DNA of 31,404 nucleotides, from contig JAGOFF010000002.1 of NCBI GenBank assembly GCA_017997315.1, positions 1 to 31,404 on the forward strand, given 5' to 3'. The notes under the pieces are model-generated. The model was not told the origin of the DNA and did not search any database. It saw only the letters and a list, made by a program, of their open reading frames with translations. A program made the position numbers and the translations under genes. The stretch is from Clostridia bacterium (GTDB taxonomy: Bacteria; Bacillota; Clostridia; Saccharofermentanales; UBA5734). Positions within the stretch are counted from its first letter, which is position 1; each line of letters starts with the position of its first letter. Positions 22,913 to 31,404 of this stretch are shown piece after piece.

Positions 22913-24862
22913 GTGAAGATGGATTTGACGGCCATTCTACCTGACGGAAACGGTTTTGAATTCTGGGAAGAGGAACTGTTGCTGGACCGGACGTTGCACG
23001 TACGTGCGGAAAATGGAACGGATGCGTCGGGAGACGGATCCGCCGGGTCTCCTTTTTCCACAATCAATGCCGCCGCTGCGGTCGCGGTGCCCGGAACAAG
23101 GGTTTTGATCCACGGCGGGACGTACCGGGAGTGTGTCCGCCCGGCAATGGGCGGTTCGGACGCTTCACGAATGATCGTCTATGAGGCGGCAGGCGACGGC
23201 GAGGTCGTGATCAAAGCTTCCGAAGTGGCGACGGCTTTCACCCGCAGCACGGAATATGCTATCGAAGACGATGACGACGGAACGGAACCCGTGATCTGGG
23301 AGCATAGAATCGATATAGAAAAATTCAAAGGGTATAATCCGTTTGGCATCGACAACTGCATCCATGAAAAACAGTGGCTCCGCTACACCCGGGTGGAACA
23401 GAAGTCCAGCCTGATCCCGTATTTCCTTCGACGCGGCGCGATATACGTGGACGGCAGCCCGCTCCGCCAGGTCCAGCTGTATAAACTCATGCAGAACGAT
23501 CCCGGCACCTACTGGGTGGAAGAAAACGGATTGACCATCCATTTCCGCATGCCTGACAACGGTTCGCCGGACGGACACCTGGTGGAGATATCCTGCCGCG
23601 AGCAGTGTTTTTCTCCCGAACAGCCTTTCTGCAACTATATCAAGGTCAAGGGACTGACCTTTCTTCACGCCGCGAACGGCGCTCCGGTTCCGCAGCGCGG
23701 CGCGCTTTCCTGTCACCGCGGGCATCATTGGATCATCGAAGACTGTACGGTACAGTACGCCAATGCACTCGGAGTGGATGTCGGCGAAGTGGATTGGGGC
23801 TACAAGAAAAACACGGAGCGGCAGACAGGCCACTCCGTGCTGCGGCGCAACAGGATCTACGACTGCGGAGTGTGCGGCATTGCCGGCTTGGGTGCGACCC
23901 ATATGCTGGTGGAGGACAATCTGGTTGCACGCATCGGATGGCAACGCATGGAGTATGCCTGGGAATCAGCCGGCTTGAAGTTCCATCGCTGCATCGACAG
24001 CCTGTTCCGCCGCAACATCTTCCGGGATTGCGAAGGCTGCGACGGGATCTGGCTGGATGTGGGCAATCACAATGACCGCATAACACAGAATCTGTGCATG
24101 AACATCAACGGTCCGCATTCGATGGTCTATATGGAGTGCTGCCGGGGTGGAGAGTTGTTGATAGACAACAATATTTTCTGGAACGCGACCCATTTTACGG
24201 TACCGCAAAAACGCATGAAGTCCATCACGATCGATTCCACCTCCTGGAACGATCCTTTCGCTTTGAACGACGACACGGCGCCGGACGGCGATGCCCTTCG
24301 CGGCGATGGAACCGACGATATGTCCATCGTCAACAACCTGATCGCGAACATCGCCGGCTACGGTTACAGCCAGAACGTCATTCGAGGCCGGATGACACTG
24401 GGCCGGGGGGGCACGTCAAGGAACTCCACCGTGCTCAACAATGTTTTCTACGATTGCCGGGGCGGAGCGATTCGTCTGCCGACCCACGACAACCGGTTCG
24501 ACGGCAACTTCTTTTCGAAGATGCCGCAGGGATTCCTTGTCCTGAATTATCCGGCACCGACGGAGCAGCTTGACCTGGCAGCCTGGCAGCGCTTTGAGCG
24601 GCAGGATCCGCATGGCGGGTACGCCGCCTTCAGGCTGAGCGTGGACACGGATCATCTGACGATGACGATCCGCCCTGACAAGAAGCGCATCTTCTGGGAC
24701 GACCGTGAGACGTCAGGCTACAGTTCCATGCCGACGGTCGAACCCTATGCGAAGGTACGGACCGATTATTTCGGGACCTGTATGGAAGGATACCGCATGC
24801 CGGGTCCGTTCAACATCGCCCGGGACGAGATCACGATCTCGATCGATCCGAGGGAGAAGTGA
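22913..24862 (+). CDS. Right-handed beta-helix glycosidase, GH120 (beta-xylosidase)-like
   Basis: A 649-aa protein with a parallel beta-helix fold and no signal peptide, so probably cytoplasmic. The N-terminal part (HVRAENGTD, then GSPFSTINAAAAVAVPGTRVLIHGGTYRE) and its later order resemble the bacterial GH120 beta-xylosidases, as do its length and the repeating NNI/RNRIYDCG-type turns. The two catalytic acids expected from that family fall in matching contexts: Asp382 in GIWLDVG (nucleophile) and Glu408 in VYMECC (acid/base). It would then split xylo-oligosaccharides inside the cell. The start is GTG at 22913, supported by GGAGG at 22900-22904; ATG at 22919 is an alternative but is 14 bases from that site. 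No transporter or other xylan gene is nearby. Family assignment is from memory of motifs, so other beta-helix glycosidases (for example GH141) remain possible. Confidence 0.7.
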   Translation: MKMDLTAILPDGNGFEFWEEELLLDRTLHVRAENGTDASGDGSAGSPFSTINAAAAVAVPGTRVLIHGGTYRECVRPAMGGSDASRMIVYEAAGDGEVVIKASEVATAFTRSTEYAIEDDDDGTEPVIWEHRIDIEKFKGYNPFGIDNCIHEKQWLRYTRVEQKSSLIPYFLRRGAIYVDGSPLRQVQLYKLMQNDPGTYWVEENGLTIHFRMPDNGSPDGHLVEISCREQCFSPEQPFCNYIKVKGLTFLHAANGAPVPQRGALSCHRGHHWIIEDCTVQYANALGVDVGEVDWGYKKNTERQTGHSVLRRNRIYDCGVCGIAGLGATHMLVEDNLVARIGWQRMEYAWESAGLKFHRCIDSLFRRNIFRDCEGCDGIWLDVGNHNDRITQNLCMNINGPHSMVYMECCRGGELLIDNNIFWNATHFTVPQKRMKSITIDSTSWNDPFALNDDTAPDGDALRGDGTDDMSIVNNLIANIAGYGYSQNVIRGRMTLGRGGTSRNSTVLNNVFYDCRGGAIRLPTHDNRFDGNFFSKMPQGFLVLNYPAPTEQLDLAAWQRFERQDPHGGYAAFRLSVDTDHLTMTIRPDKKRIFWDDRETSGYSSMPTVEPYAKVRTDYFGTCMEGYRMPGPFNIARDEITISIDPREK

Positions 24863-25069
24863 GCGGCGCTCCATGGAATCCCGGCATATGGATGGCCGAC
24901 GCTCACCCTGACCCGGATCGGTCCGATGCATGAAGACAACGGGCTGAACCGGCCGGTTCCGTCTCATGGACGCCGGAAGCGGCGACGCGCCATCCGCATG
25001 CCGGACGTGATATCATGTCTTAACCCGGCAACGAACCAGCGTACAGCGGCAAGAAAGAAGGACAACGGT

Positions 25070-26455
25070 ATGGCATATCAACCGGATCTCGAGCAATGGA
25101 AGGGCATGCGATCGGATGAAATCATCGCGGAGGTCCTCGGCAAGACCTTTGTCTGCCCGTCCTGCGGCCGTACGCATCATGCGGAAACCCGCATCCTCGA
25201 CATCGGTCCCGATCTGTTTTCGAGCCTTGCGGACCGGATGGCGCCGCTCGGGCTCACCGGCAGGCCGCTGGTCGTTTTTGACGACAACACCTATGCCGCC
25301 TGCGGGGAACGGCTGCTGGCGGGTTTGACCCCGTATGATCCTGAACCCTTTATTTTCCACCGGGACGACCTCCATGCGGACTCGTTCGCCATCGGGCGCG
25401 TCCTGCTGGCGATGGTCGGCAACCCGGGATTCCTCGTCTCCTGCGGCAGCGGATGCATCACGGACACGGTGCGCTACACCTCGCTCCGCACCGGTGTGCC
25501 GTTTGTGTCCGTCGGGACGGCCGCTTCGGTGGACGGCTACGCGTCCACCAGCACGCCTGTCATCGTCGACGGATTCAAGATCACCTACACCGGCGTCGCC
25601 CCGAGGGCCATATTCGCGGATACCGGAGTCCTCCTGGACGCCCCCGCGAAGATGAGCGCTGCCGGCTACGGCGACGTCATGGCCAAGTTCGTCGCGCAGC
25701 TCGACTGGAAGCTCGCCAGGGACGTCGAGGGCGAAGAGTATTGCCCGCTCATCTCCCTGATGATCGCAAAGGCGCTGGACGAATGTCTGCCGCTGACGGA
25801 CGGATTGTCCGCGAGGGAACCTGCCGCGTACGGGCGGCTCATGGGCGCGCTCGCGCTCACCGGCGTCGCGATGCAGCTCATGGGGAACTCCCGTCCGGCC
25901 TCCGGCGGCGAGCACCACATCTCGCATCTGCTGGAGATCAATGACATCCAGAAGGGCCGTCATGGGAGCCTGCACGGCGACAAGGTCGGAATCGGAACGC
26001 TGATCACGATGTATATGTACGGGAAAATGTTCGGCGGGGGAATGCCCGCGCAGCGCGCGACGCTGGACGCCGCCTCCTGGGAACGGGAAGTCCGCCGCGT
26101 GTACGGCAAGCTTGCGGACAACGCCATCTCCATCAATGAATCCGTCCCGCCTTCCGGCGCGGTATGGGAGGAGCAGAAGCGCCGCATCGCCCGTGCGATG
26201 GATGACTACGGATACAAGGCGGTCGCGGCGTTTGGCACGCTGCTGCCCGAGATCCGGGACCGGATCCTGTCCATCGGCGGACCGGTGCGGCCCGACCAAC
26301 TCGGCTACACGGTCGGCGAAACCCATGACGCGATTGCGTTCGCCAAGGAGGTCCGACCCAAGTTCACGATCCTGCGCATCGCGGAACGGTTTGGCTGGCT
26401 GTATGAACTGGCGGACGAAATATCGTCCGGACTGCCGGAAGGGAAAATCTACTGA
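25070..26455 (+). CDS. sn-glycerol-1-phosphate dehydrogenase
   Basis: A 461-aa enzyme of the EgsA/AraM group, which reduces dihydroxyacetone phosphate to sn-glycerol 1-phosphate with NAD(P)H. The dinucleotide site is GSGCITDTVRY (about residues 126-136). The substrate segment PFVSVGTAASVDGYAS follows at about 144-159. The metal site is formed by Asp202 (GYGDVMAK), a histidine of GGEHHISH (282-286) and His302 (LHGDKVG). The N-terminal CPSCGRTHH stretch is common in bacterial members. AAGAAGGA precedes the ATG at 25070; the preceding 200 bases have no gene. Its stop overlaps the argS start by one base (TGATG). In bacteria G1P serves unusual glycerolipids or arabinan-type sugars; no PcrB-like partner is in the window. 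Confidence 0.88.
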   Translation: MAYQPDLEQWKGMRSDEIIAEVLGKTFVCPSCGRTHHAETRILDIGPDLFSSLADRMAPLGLTGRPLVVFDDNTYAACGERLLAGLTPYDPEPFIFHRDDLHADSFAIGRVLLAMVGNPGFLVSCGSGCITDTVRYTSLRTGVPFVSVGTAASVDGYASTSTPVIVDGFKITYTGVAPRAIFADTGVLLDAPAKMSAAGYGDVMAKFVAQLDWKLARDVEGEEYCPLISLMIAKALDECLPLTDGLSAREPAAYGRLMGALALTGVAMQLMGNSRPASGGEHHISHLLEINDIQKGRHGSLHGDKVGIGTLITMYMYGKMFGGGMPAQRATLDAASWEREVRRVYGKLADNAISINESVPPSGAVWEEQKRRIARAMDDYGYKAVAAFGTLLPEIRDRILSIGGPVRPDQLGYTVGETHDAIAFAKEVRPKFTILRIAERFGWLYELADEISSGLPEGKIY

Positions 26456-28194
26456 TGGATGCCAGAAACGACATCATTGAACTGCTCGCACACCTGACCG
26501 GGTTGCCGGAAGAACAGCTGAACCCGGCGCTCGAGATCCCGCCCGCCGGTATGGGCGATTACGCGCTCCCGTGCTTCAAGCTTTCCAAGGCGATGCGCAA
26601 GGCGCCGCCCGCGATCGCGGCCGACATCGCCGGCCGCGCCGCCGCGGAGGGGAACCTGCCGCCGTCCCTGGACCGGATCGAGGCGATCGGGGGGTACGTG
26701 AATTTCTTCCTCCGCCAGGGTGCCTATACCGCCGGCGTCGTCCGGAGCGCGCTGGAAGCGGGACCGAACCTCGGGTGCTCCGACGAAGGGCGCGGCAAGC
26801 CGGTCGTCCTGGAGTACTCGTCGCCCAACATCGCCAAGCCGTTCCATGTCGGGCATGCGTTCACGACCGTCATCGGGCACAGCCTGTCGCGCATCTATGC
26901 GCATCTCGGATACCCCGTGATCCGGATGAACCACCTGGGGGATTACGGAACGCAGTTCGGAAAGCTGATATCGGCCTACCTGCGGTGGGGGGACGAGGCC
27001 GCGCTCGAGGCCGCTCCGATCGACGAACTGTTCCGTATCTACGTCAAGTTCCACAAGGAGGCGGAAGAACACCCGGAACTCGAGGACGAAGGCCGGATGT
27101 ACTTCCGGCGTCTCGAGGAGGGATCGGAACGCGAGGTTTCGATCTGGCAGCGCTTCAAGGATCTCAGCCTGCGGGAGTTCGAGCGCCTGTACCGGCGGCT
27201 CGGGGTCACGTTTGACAACTACAACGGGGAGAGCTTCTACAGCGACCAGATCCCCGCGGTCGTGGACATGCTGCGCGAAAAGGGACTGCTCGAGGAAAGC
27301 CAGGGCGCGATGGTGGTCCGGCTGGACGAGGAGGGCATGCCGCCCTGCATCGTCCTCAAGTCCGACGGCACGACCATCTATGCCTCGCGGGACATCGCCG
27401 CGGCGCTCTATCGGATGCGCGAATTCCATTTCCATAAAAACATCTATGTGGTCGGGACCCCGCAGGCGCTGCATTTCCGTCAGGTGTTCGCCGTCCTGCG
27501 GAAGGCCGGATTCGTATTCGCGGACGATTGCGTGCACATCGGATTCGGGCTTCTCCGGTTCGCGGACGCGAAATTCTCCACTCGCGAAGGGAACGTCATC
27601 CTGCTCGAAGACCTGCTCGACCAGGCCGTGGCCAAGACCTACGAGATCATTGTCCGGAACTCGGAACAGCGCGGAACCGGAATGGACGACGCGGAGATGC
27701 GGGCGATCGCGGAAAAGGTCGGTATCGGCGCGGTGATCTACACCTATCTCCGGAACGGCCGCGAGCGCGACATCGTGTTCTCCTGGGAGGACATGCTGGA
27801 CTTTGAAGGGGACACCGCGCCGTACGTGATGTATACCTATGCCCGCATCCGGAGCATCCTGCGCAAGGCGCTCGAGGCGGGAACGGATCCGGCCGGGGTA
27901 TCGGACGCCCAGCTTCTCCGGCTCGACCTGCCCGAAGAGTTCGAGATCGCACGCCAGCTCGACGGATTCGGAGACGCGGTCCGCCGGGCCGCCGCCGAAT
28001 ATGAACCGTTCCAGCTCACCCGGCAGATCGGCGGACTGGCCCGGCTGTTCAACAAGTACTACAACCAGTACTCGATTCTGTCCGCCGGCGATCCGGACCT
28101 GGTCACCGCAAGGCTTGCGCTGTGCGAGGCGGTGTCGTCCGCGATCCGGACGGGGACCTGGCTGCTCGGCATCGAAGTCGCCGAGCGCATGTAG
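26455..28194 (+). CDS. argS: Arginyl-tRNA synthetase
   Basis: A 579-aa class I aminoacyl-tRNA synthetase that charges tRNA-Arg. The N-terminal additional domain (about 1-95) is followed by the ATP-binding HVGH (131-134) within SSPNIAKPFHVGHAFTT. The second signature is the degenerate FSTREGN (374-380), usual for ArgRS proteins without a canonical KMSKS. The C-terminal DALR anticodon-binding domain (about 460-579) contains YVMYTYARIRSILRKA and ends IEVAERM. The length is normal and no disruption is seen. The start ATG at 26455 shares a base with the stop of the upstream dehydrogenase, so it depends on coupled translation. The RsmF-like gene starts 14 bases downstream. Confidence 0.95.
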   Translation: MDARNDIIELLAHLTGLPEEQLNPALEIPPAGMGDYALPCFKLSKAMRKAPPAIAADIAGRAAAEGNLPPSLDRIEAIGGYVNFFLRQGAYTAGVVRSALEAGPNLGCSDEGRGKPVVLEYSSPNIAKPFHVGHAFTTVIGHSLSRIYAHLGYPVIRMNHLGDYGTQFGKLISAYLRWGDEAALEAAPIDELFRIYVKFHKEAEEHPELEDEGRMYFRRLEEGSEREVSIWQRFKDLSLREFERLYRRLGVTFDNYNGESFYSDQIPAVVDMLREKGLLEESQGAMVVRLDEEGMPPCIVLKSDGTTIYASRDIAAALYRMREFHFHKNIYVVGTPQALHFRQVFAVLRKAGFVFADDCVHIGFGLLRFADAKFSTREGNVILLEDLLDQAVAKTYEIIVRNSEQRGTGMDDAEMRAIAEKVGIGAVIYTYLRNGRERDIVFSWEDMLDFEGDTAPYVMYTYARIRSILRKALEAGTDPAGVSDAQLLRLDLPEEFEIARQLDGFGDAVRRAAAEYEPFQLTRQIGGLARLFNKYYNQYSILSAGDPDLVTARLALCEAVSSAIRTGTWLLGIEVAERM

Positions 28195-28208
28195 CCTTTC
28201 CTCCGCGC

Positions 28209-29711
28209 ATGCCCGGATCGGCCGCAAAACTGCCGGAACGCTTTCTAGCCTCCCTGCACCGTCAGCTGGACGACAGCGGGATGGGCGGGGAGTGGGAGGC
28301 ATTCGTCGACTCGTTCTCCGCTCCCGCCGTTACGGGCATCCGCGGGAATCTCCTCAAAGGGCTTGACCGTCCCCGCATGGCGGAGCTGCTTGACGCGATG
28401 GGCCTGGACGGCTGCGATCCGGTTCCATGGAGCGCGAGCGGATTCGTTCTGCCGCCCGGCCTTCCTCCGTCTTCCGCGCCCGGCCGCCATCCTTTCCACC
28501 ACGCGGGACTGTTCTATCTGCAGGAGCCCAGCGCGATGCTGCCTGCCGAAGCGCTTGACGCCCGTCCGGGAGAGCGGGTCATGGATCTGTGCGCAGCTCC
28601 GGGAGGCAAGTCGACCCGCATAGCGGAAAGCATGCAGGGCAAGGGACTGCTTTTCTGCAACGACATCCATCCCGACCGCGCGCGGGTGCTCATCCGCAAC
28701 CTCGAACTCCACGGCGTCACCAACGCGGTCGTCCTCAACGAATCCCCCGGGAGGATCGCCGACCGGTTCCCGGGCGGATTCGACCGTGTGCTCGTGGACG
28801 CCCCGTGTTCCGGGGAGGGCATGTTCCGCCGGGACGGCCGCGCGGTCTCGGGCTGGGACCGTTTCGGCCCCGCTCGGTGTACCGTCATGCAGGACGACAT
28901 CCTGCACGAGGCGGATCGGCTGCTCCGGTCGGGCGGTGTGCTGGTGTACTCGACCTGCACGTTCTCGCATGAGGAGGATGAAGGCTCCGTCGCCCGGTTC
29001 ATGGCAAGCCATCCCGGATACGAGGTCCTACCGCATCCGGCCGCGGCAGGCATGTCGCCCGGAATCAGCCTGCCGGGCGGCCTGTCCCCCGCGGATGCCG
29101 CGCGTACCGCCCGCATATGGCCGCATCGCGCCGTCGGGGAAGGTCATTTCTGCGCGGTTCTTCGAAAGGGTGGCCACCCGGGCCAGGAGGAAACCCGGGT
29201 GTCGGGGACGGCATCGTCGGCGGATCCCGTCGGCGCGCTGGAATCCGCCGGCGTCCGGCTGACGGAAACGGGACGGCTCCGTCAGCCGGACGCCGCGGGA
29301 GCCTGGTCGAAAGCCGGCACATCCCGTGCGGATTCCGGCGCCGCAGGGGATCGTCACATCCATTGGCTTCCGGAGACCCCGCCCGTCCTCGACGGACTGC
29401 GCGTCCTCAAGCAGGGGCTGTATATCGGTACCTGGCGCCATGGAACAAAGGCCATGCGGTTCGAGCCTTCGCATTCGTGGCTGCTGACGATGCGGCGGGA
29501 CGAGATGGACGGATGCCTGGATCTGGAGCCCGGGGATGAACGGATCCTCCGCTATCTGCGGGGGGAGACCGTCGCGCTGGACCCCTCCGATCGGATCCCG
29601 ACCGGCCCGGTTCCGGTGTTCATCGGCCGGCATCCGCTCGGCTGGGGCCGGAACGAGGGCAGGGGATCGCTGAAAAACGGGTATCCCCCTTCCTGGAGGA
29701 GGCTGACATGA
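28209..29711 (+). CDS. RsmF-like rRNA cytosine-C5 methyltransferase
   Basis: A 500-aa NOL1/NOP2/Sun-family methyltransferase, which uses SAM to place m5C in 16S rRNA. The SAM-binding motif is DLCAAPGGKST. The two catalytic cysteines are Cys200 (VDAPCSGEGMFR) and Cys250 (YSTCTFSHEEDE). The N-terminal part (RFLASLHRQL to about residue 90) is the RsmF-type RNA-binding cap. The C-terminal third carries a PUA-like region ending in GRHPLGWGRNEG. A stretch around residues 320-390 is rich in G, A, S and R and looks like a linker. The start at 28209 is the first ATG with family homology, only 14 bases after argS; its ribosome binding site is weak (CCTCCGCGC). It overlaps the next gene by 4 bases (ATGA). 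Confidence 0.9.
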   Translation: MPGSAAKLPERFLASLHRQLDDSGMGGEWEAFVDSFSAPAVTGIRGNLLKGLDRPRMAELLDAMGLDGCDPVPWSASGFVLPPGLPPSSAPGRHPFHHAGLFYLQEPSAMLPAEALDARPGERVMDLCAAPGGKSTRIAESMQGKGLLFCNDIHPDRARVLIRNLELHGVTNAVVLNESPGRIADRFPGGFDRVLVDAPCSGEGMFRRDGRAVSGWDRFGPARCTVMQDDILHEADRLLRSGGVLVYSTCTFSHEEDEGSVARFMASHPGYEVLPHPAAAGMSPGISLPGGLSPADAARTARIWPHRAVGEGHFCAVLRKGGHPGQEETRVSGTASSADPVGALESAGVRLTETGRLRQPDAAGAWSKAGTSRADSGAAGDRHIHWLPETPPVLDGLRVLKQGLYIGTWRHGTKAMRFEPSHSWLLTMRRDEMDGCLDLEPGDERILRYLRGETVALDPSDRIPTGPVPVFIGRHPLGWGRNEGRGSLKNGYPPSWRRLT

Positions 29712-30322
29712 CACATCGTACACCGTTCATCCTGGCGACCGGGAACCGGGACAAGTTAAAGGAGATCCGGGAGATCCTGGCCGGTTTCCCGTTTGAGATC
29801 CGGACTCTGCGCGACGCCGGCTTTTCCGGGACGATCGAGGAGAACGGAACGACATTCGAAGAGAACGCGCTGATCAAGGCACGCGCGGTGCATGCGGTGA
29901 CCGGCGGGTATGTCATGGCGGACGATTCCGGACTGGCGGTGGATGCGCTGGGCGGGGCGCCGGGGATCTACAGCGCACGGTTTGCGGGCGAACAGGCTGG
30001 TTACCCGGAAAAGATCGCCCTGCTGTGGTCCATGCTCCGGGACGTGGACCCGGACCGCTGGGACGCCTCTTTCCATTGCGCGGTCGCGGTCTGCCGCCCG
30101 GACGGCTCCTGCTTCACGACGCACGGCGAGTGCCGCGGGCGCATTCTACGGGACATGCGCGGGAGCAACGGATTCGGTTATGATCCGGTCTTCTACGTAC
30201 CGGCGTTCGGATGCACCACCGCCGAAATGGACCCGGCGCAGAAACATGCCATCAGCCATCGCGGGCTCGCCTTGCGCGCCATGGCCGAGCGCCTGCGTCA
30301 GGAAACCGGTGTCCATGCCTGA
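29708..30322 (+). CDS. rdgB: Non-canonical purine NTP pyrophosphatase (RdgB/HAM1)
   Basis: A 204-aa cytoplasmic enzyme that hydrolyses dITP, ITP and XTP to monophosphates, keeping deaminated bases out of DNA and RNA. Motifs in order: ATGNRDKLKEI (about residues 10-20), which binds the phosphates; EENGTTFEENALIKA (about 44-58); the catalytic ADDSGLAVDALGG (about 71-83); and GSNGFGYDPVFYVP. A HAISHRGLAL segment near the end contacts the base. The length is typical. It overlaps the methyltransferase upstream (ATGA) and the phosphodiesterase downstream by 8 bases. The rdgB-yfcE pairing is common in Gram-positive genomes. Confidence 0.95.
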   Translation: MTHRTPFILATGNRDKLKEIREILAGFPFEIRTLRDAGFSGTIEENGTTFEENALIKARAVHAVTGGYVMADDSGLAVDALGGAPGIYSARFAGEQAGYPEKIALLWSMLRDVDPDRWDASFHCAVAVCRPDGSCFTTHGECRGRILRDMRGSNGFGYDPVFYVPAFGCTTAEMDPAQKHAISHRGLALRAMAERLRQETGVHA

Positions 30323-30911
30323 ACAGATCGGGCCGATCGATCCCTCCGTGAAGGTCGCTTTCGCGGTTTTGTCCGACACGCATAGCGACGGGACGGCTGT
30401 CGCGGTCATTGCGGAAATGGCCGCCGCGGGAGAGATCCAGGGAGTGGTCCATCTGGGGGACACGGAAGATCCCCGCTGGCCGGACTCGATTGAAAAACAT
30501 GTTCGGGTGCTTGCAGTGGCGGGGAACCGGGACATCCGCAATGCCTTTCTGCCGGACCGGACCGTTTTCGAGGCGGGAGGCATGCGTTTTGCCGGTGTCC
30601 ATGGGCATATCCAGCAGGTCAAGTCCGGACTGCGGGCGCTCCCTGCATTGGCGGACGCCTGCGCCGCGGATGTCGTCCTGTTCGGGCACACCCACCGGTT
30701 TTCGGTGGAACGGCGGCGTACACCTTCGGGACGGTCGGTGACGTTGCTCAATCCTGGCGCGGGTTTCGGATTTGGCCGCTTGCCGGGTGCAGGTTTTCTC
30801 ATCCTCACGGTACAGGCCGGCGAACTGCGTATCCGGCGGATCCTGGCCGCCGGCGAGTTCCCGGTCGATCTGGATCCAACGGATCCTCCCGGCAGCCCTT
30901 CCATGGGTTGA
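30315..30911 (+). CDS. YfcE/MJ0936-type metallophosphodiesterase
   Basis: A 198-aa calcineurin-like phosphoesterase. Metal-binding motifs occur in the family order: DTH (Asp21, His23 in VLSDTHSD), GD in VVHLGDTED, GNRD in VAGNRDIRN, GVHGH, and GHTH in LFGHTHRF. It should be a cytoplasmic Mn-dependent phosphodiesterase; natural substrates of the family are not settled. The start is ATG at 30315, inside the end of rdgB, giving an 8-base overlap; earlier codons in this frame fall inside rdgB and are non-homologous. The stop codon TGA forms part of the TTGACC -35 box of the next gene's promoter. The C-terminal tail (about 175-198) is proline- and aspartate-rich and not part of the fold. Confidence 0.88.
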   Translation: MPEQIGPIDPSVKVAFAVLSDTHSDGTAVAVIAEMAAAGEIQGVVHLGDTEDPRWPDSIEKHVRVLAVAGNRDIRNAFLPDRTVFEAGGMRFAGVHGHIQQVKSGLRALPALADACAADVVLFGHTHRFSVERRRTPSGRSVTLLNPGAGFGFGRLPGAGFLILTVQAGELRIRRILAAGEFPVDLDPTDPPGSPSMG

Positions 30912-30936
30912 CCCGTTCATTCCCGCATGGTATATT
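30908..30936 (+). promoter_or_regulatory. Promoter of the ACT-domain gene
   Basis: TTGACC (30908-30913) and TATATT (30931-30936) are 17 bp apart, close to the sigma-A consensus. The -35 box includes the stop codon of the phosphodiesterase. The start codon is 69 bases downstream; within this leader GGAC-TTTT-GTCC could form a small stem. Confidence 0.7.
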
Positions 30937-31005
30937 CTTTCGGATGGACTTTTGTCCGCGACAGATGCACACACCGATTGCACGCTGAAATTCCCGGAGG
31001 GCTCC

Positions 31006-31404
31006 ATGAACAGCGAGTTTCTCTTGATCAAGGCGGATGTCCTGCCTGATGTGTTTGTCAAAGTCATGCAGGTCAAGCGGTTGCTTGACGCCGGCAAGGC
31101 GGAGTCGGTCAATGAAGCCGTACGGATGGTCGGACTCAGCCGCAGCGCGTACTACAAGTACAAGGACGCGGTTCTCCCGTTCTATGAAAGCAACCGCAAC
31201 CGGGTGGTCACGCTGCTTTTCGCGGTCGAGAACTTCCCGGGAATCCTGTCGGGCATCATCAACCGGATCGCACAGGCCCAGGGGAACATCCTGACCATCA
31301 ACCAGAATTTTCCCCTGAACGGACTTGCGGATGTTTCCATCGCAATGGAAACCGATCAGATGAATACGGAACTGCAGGTGCTGATGGACGATCTGGGTGC
31401 CATT
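31006..31404 (+). CDS. ACT domain-containing protein, UPF0735/PheB type (3' partial)
   Basis: The first 133 residues are present and the frame is still open at the window edge; family members are about 145-150 aa, so little is missing. The N-terminal half has a helix-turn-helix-like stretch (ESVNEAVRMVGLSRSAYYKYKD, about residues 30-51). The second half is an ACT fold, with VVTLLFAVENFPGILSGIINRIAQAQGNILTINQ. ACT domains bind amino acids. In Bacillus the homologue PheB is encoded with prephenate dehydratase, hence a presumed link with aromatic amino acids or homoserine. CGGAGGG lies about 6 bases before the ATG at 31006. It has its own promoter, so it begins a new transcription unit. Confidence 0.9.
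   Translation, partial: MNSEFLLIKADVLPDVFVKVMQVKRLLDAGKAESVNEAVRMVGLSRSAYYKYKDAVLPFYESNRNRVVTLLFAVENFPGILSGIINRIAQAQGNILTINQNFPLNGLADVSIAMETDQMNTELQVLMDDLGAI

Noticed and set aside
24946..24959. 14-bp palindrome GAACCGGCCGGTTC between the glycosidase and dehydrogenase genes
   Set aside because: Has no spacer or T-run and is made of common high-GC words; no evidence for a function. Nothing else is seen in 24863-25069.
25148..25190. CPSCGRTHH at the dehydrogenase N-terminus as a separate zinc finger
   Set aside because: This short Cys/His stretch is a normal feature of bacterial G1P dehydrogenases, not an added domain.
26449..28302. A 617-codon frame antisense to argS
   Set aside because: Shadow of a strongly conserved gene; low-complexity composition and no ribosome binding site.
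1..31404. CRISPR array, prophage genes or rRNA
   Set aside because: No regularly spaced direct repeats, phage structural genes or rRNA stretches were seen on reading the window.

Overview
The window looks like the chromosome of a fermentative, anaerobic, fairly high-GC Bacillota (Clostridia-type) bacterium. Supporting signs are strong AGGAGG-type ribosome binding sites, tightly overlapping genes, GTG/TTG starts, a PheB-type (UPF0735) ACT gene and a DUF6976 protein. No single gene fixes the taxonomy, so this is inference. Both ends cut a gene: a class II aldolase at the left and an ACT-domain protein at the right.

Left part (1-8571), sugar and small-molecule metabolism: a probable rhamnulose-1-phosphate aldolase and rhamnulokinase run rightward. 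Convergent to them is a translationally coupled pair of a DeoR-type repressor and a lipoate-protein ligase, with a visible candidate operator upstream. A YfcC-type carrier and a VOC/glyoxalase protein form a leftward pair. Divergent from it is an iron-dependent alcohol dehydrogenase, which converges on a lysophospholipase-like hydrolase.

Middle (8620-14134), tRNA-linked lower-GC segment: a complete tRNA-Pro(UGG) with its own promoter has a 3' end buried in a perfect 25-bp inverted repeat, and two more hairpins follow. Beyond it the base composition drops (single 60-base lines count 45-53% GC, against 62% in a line of the hydrogenase-like operon). This segment carries a flavin-reductase-like protein, an IS110-family transposase with structured non-coding flanks, a 71-aa protein, a DUF6976 protein and a PAS-GGDEF diguanylate cyclase. 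It resembles a laterally acquired island with a possible signalling cassette.

Right-middle (14290-22714): an unrecognised 254-aa protein precedes a six-gene operon resembling hydrogenase-4 (hyfB-C-E-F-G-HI). The large subunit aligns well with HyfG/HycE, but all four cysteines that would hold the NiFe centre are replaced, while every iron-sulfur cysteine of the fused ferredoxin/NuoB-like subunit is kept. This is therefore an energy-converting hydrogenase-related (Ehr) complex: a membrane ion pump without a hydrogenase active site. Its redox substrate is unknown. It is the most interesting system in the window.

Right part (22913-31404): a cytoplasmic beta-helix glycosidase resembling GH120 beta-xylosidases is followed by a compact run of housekeeping genes: sn-glycerol-1-phosphate dehydrogenase, ArgRS, an RsmF-like rRNA m5C methyltransferase, RdgB and a YfcE-like phosphodiesterase. 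Most of these overlap or nearly touch. The ACT-domain gene then starts from its own promoter.
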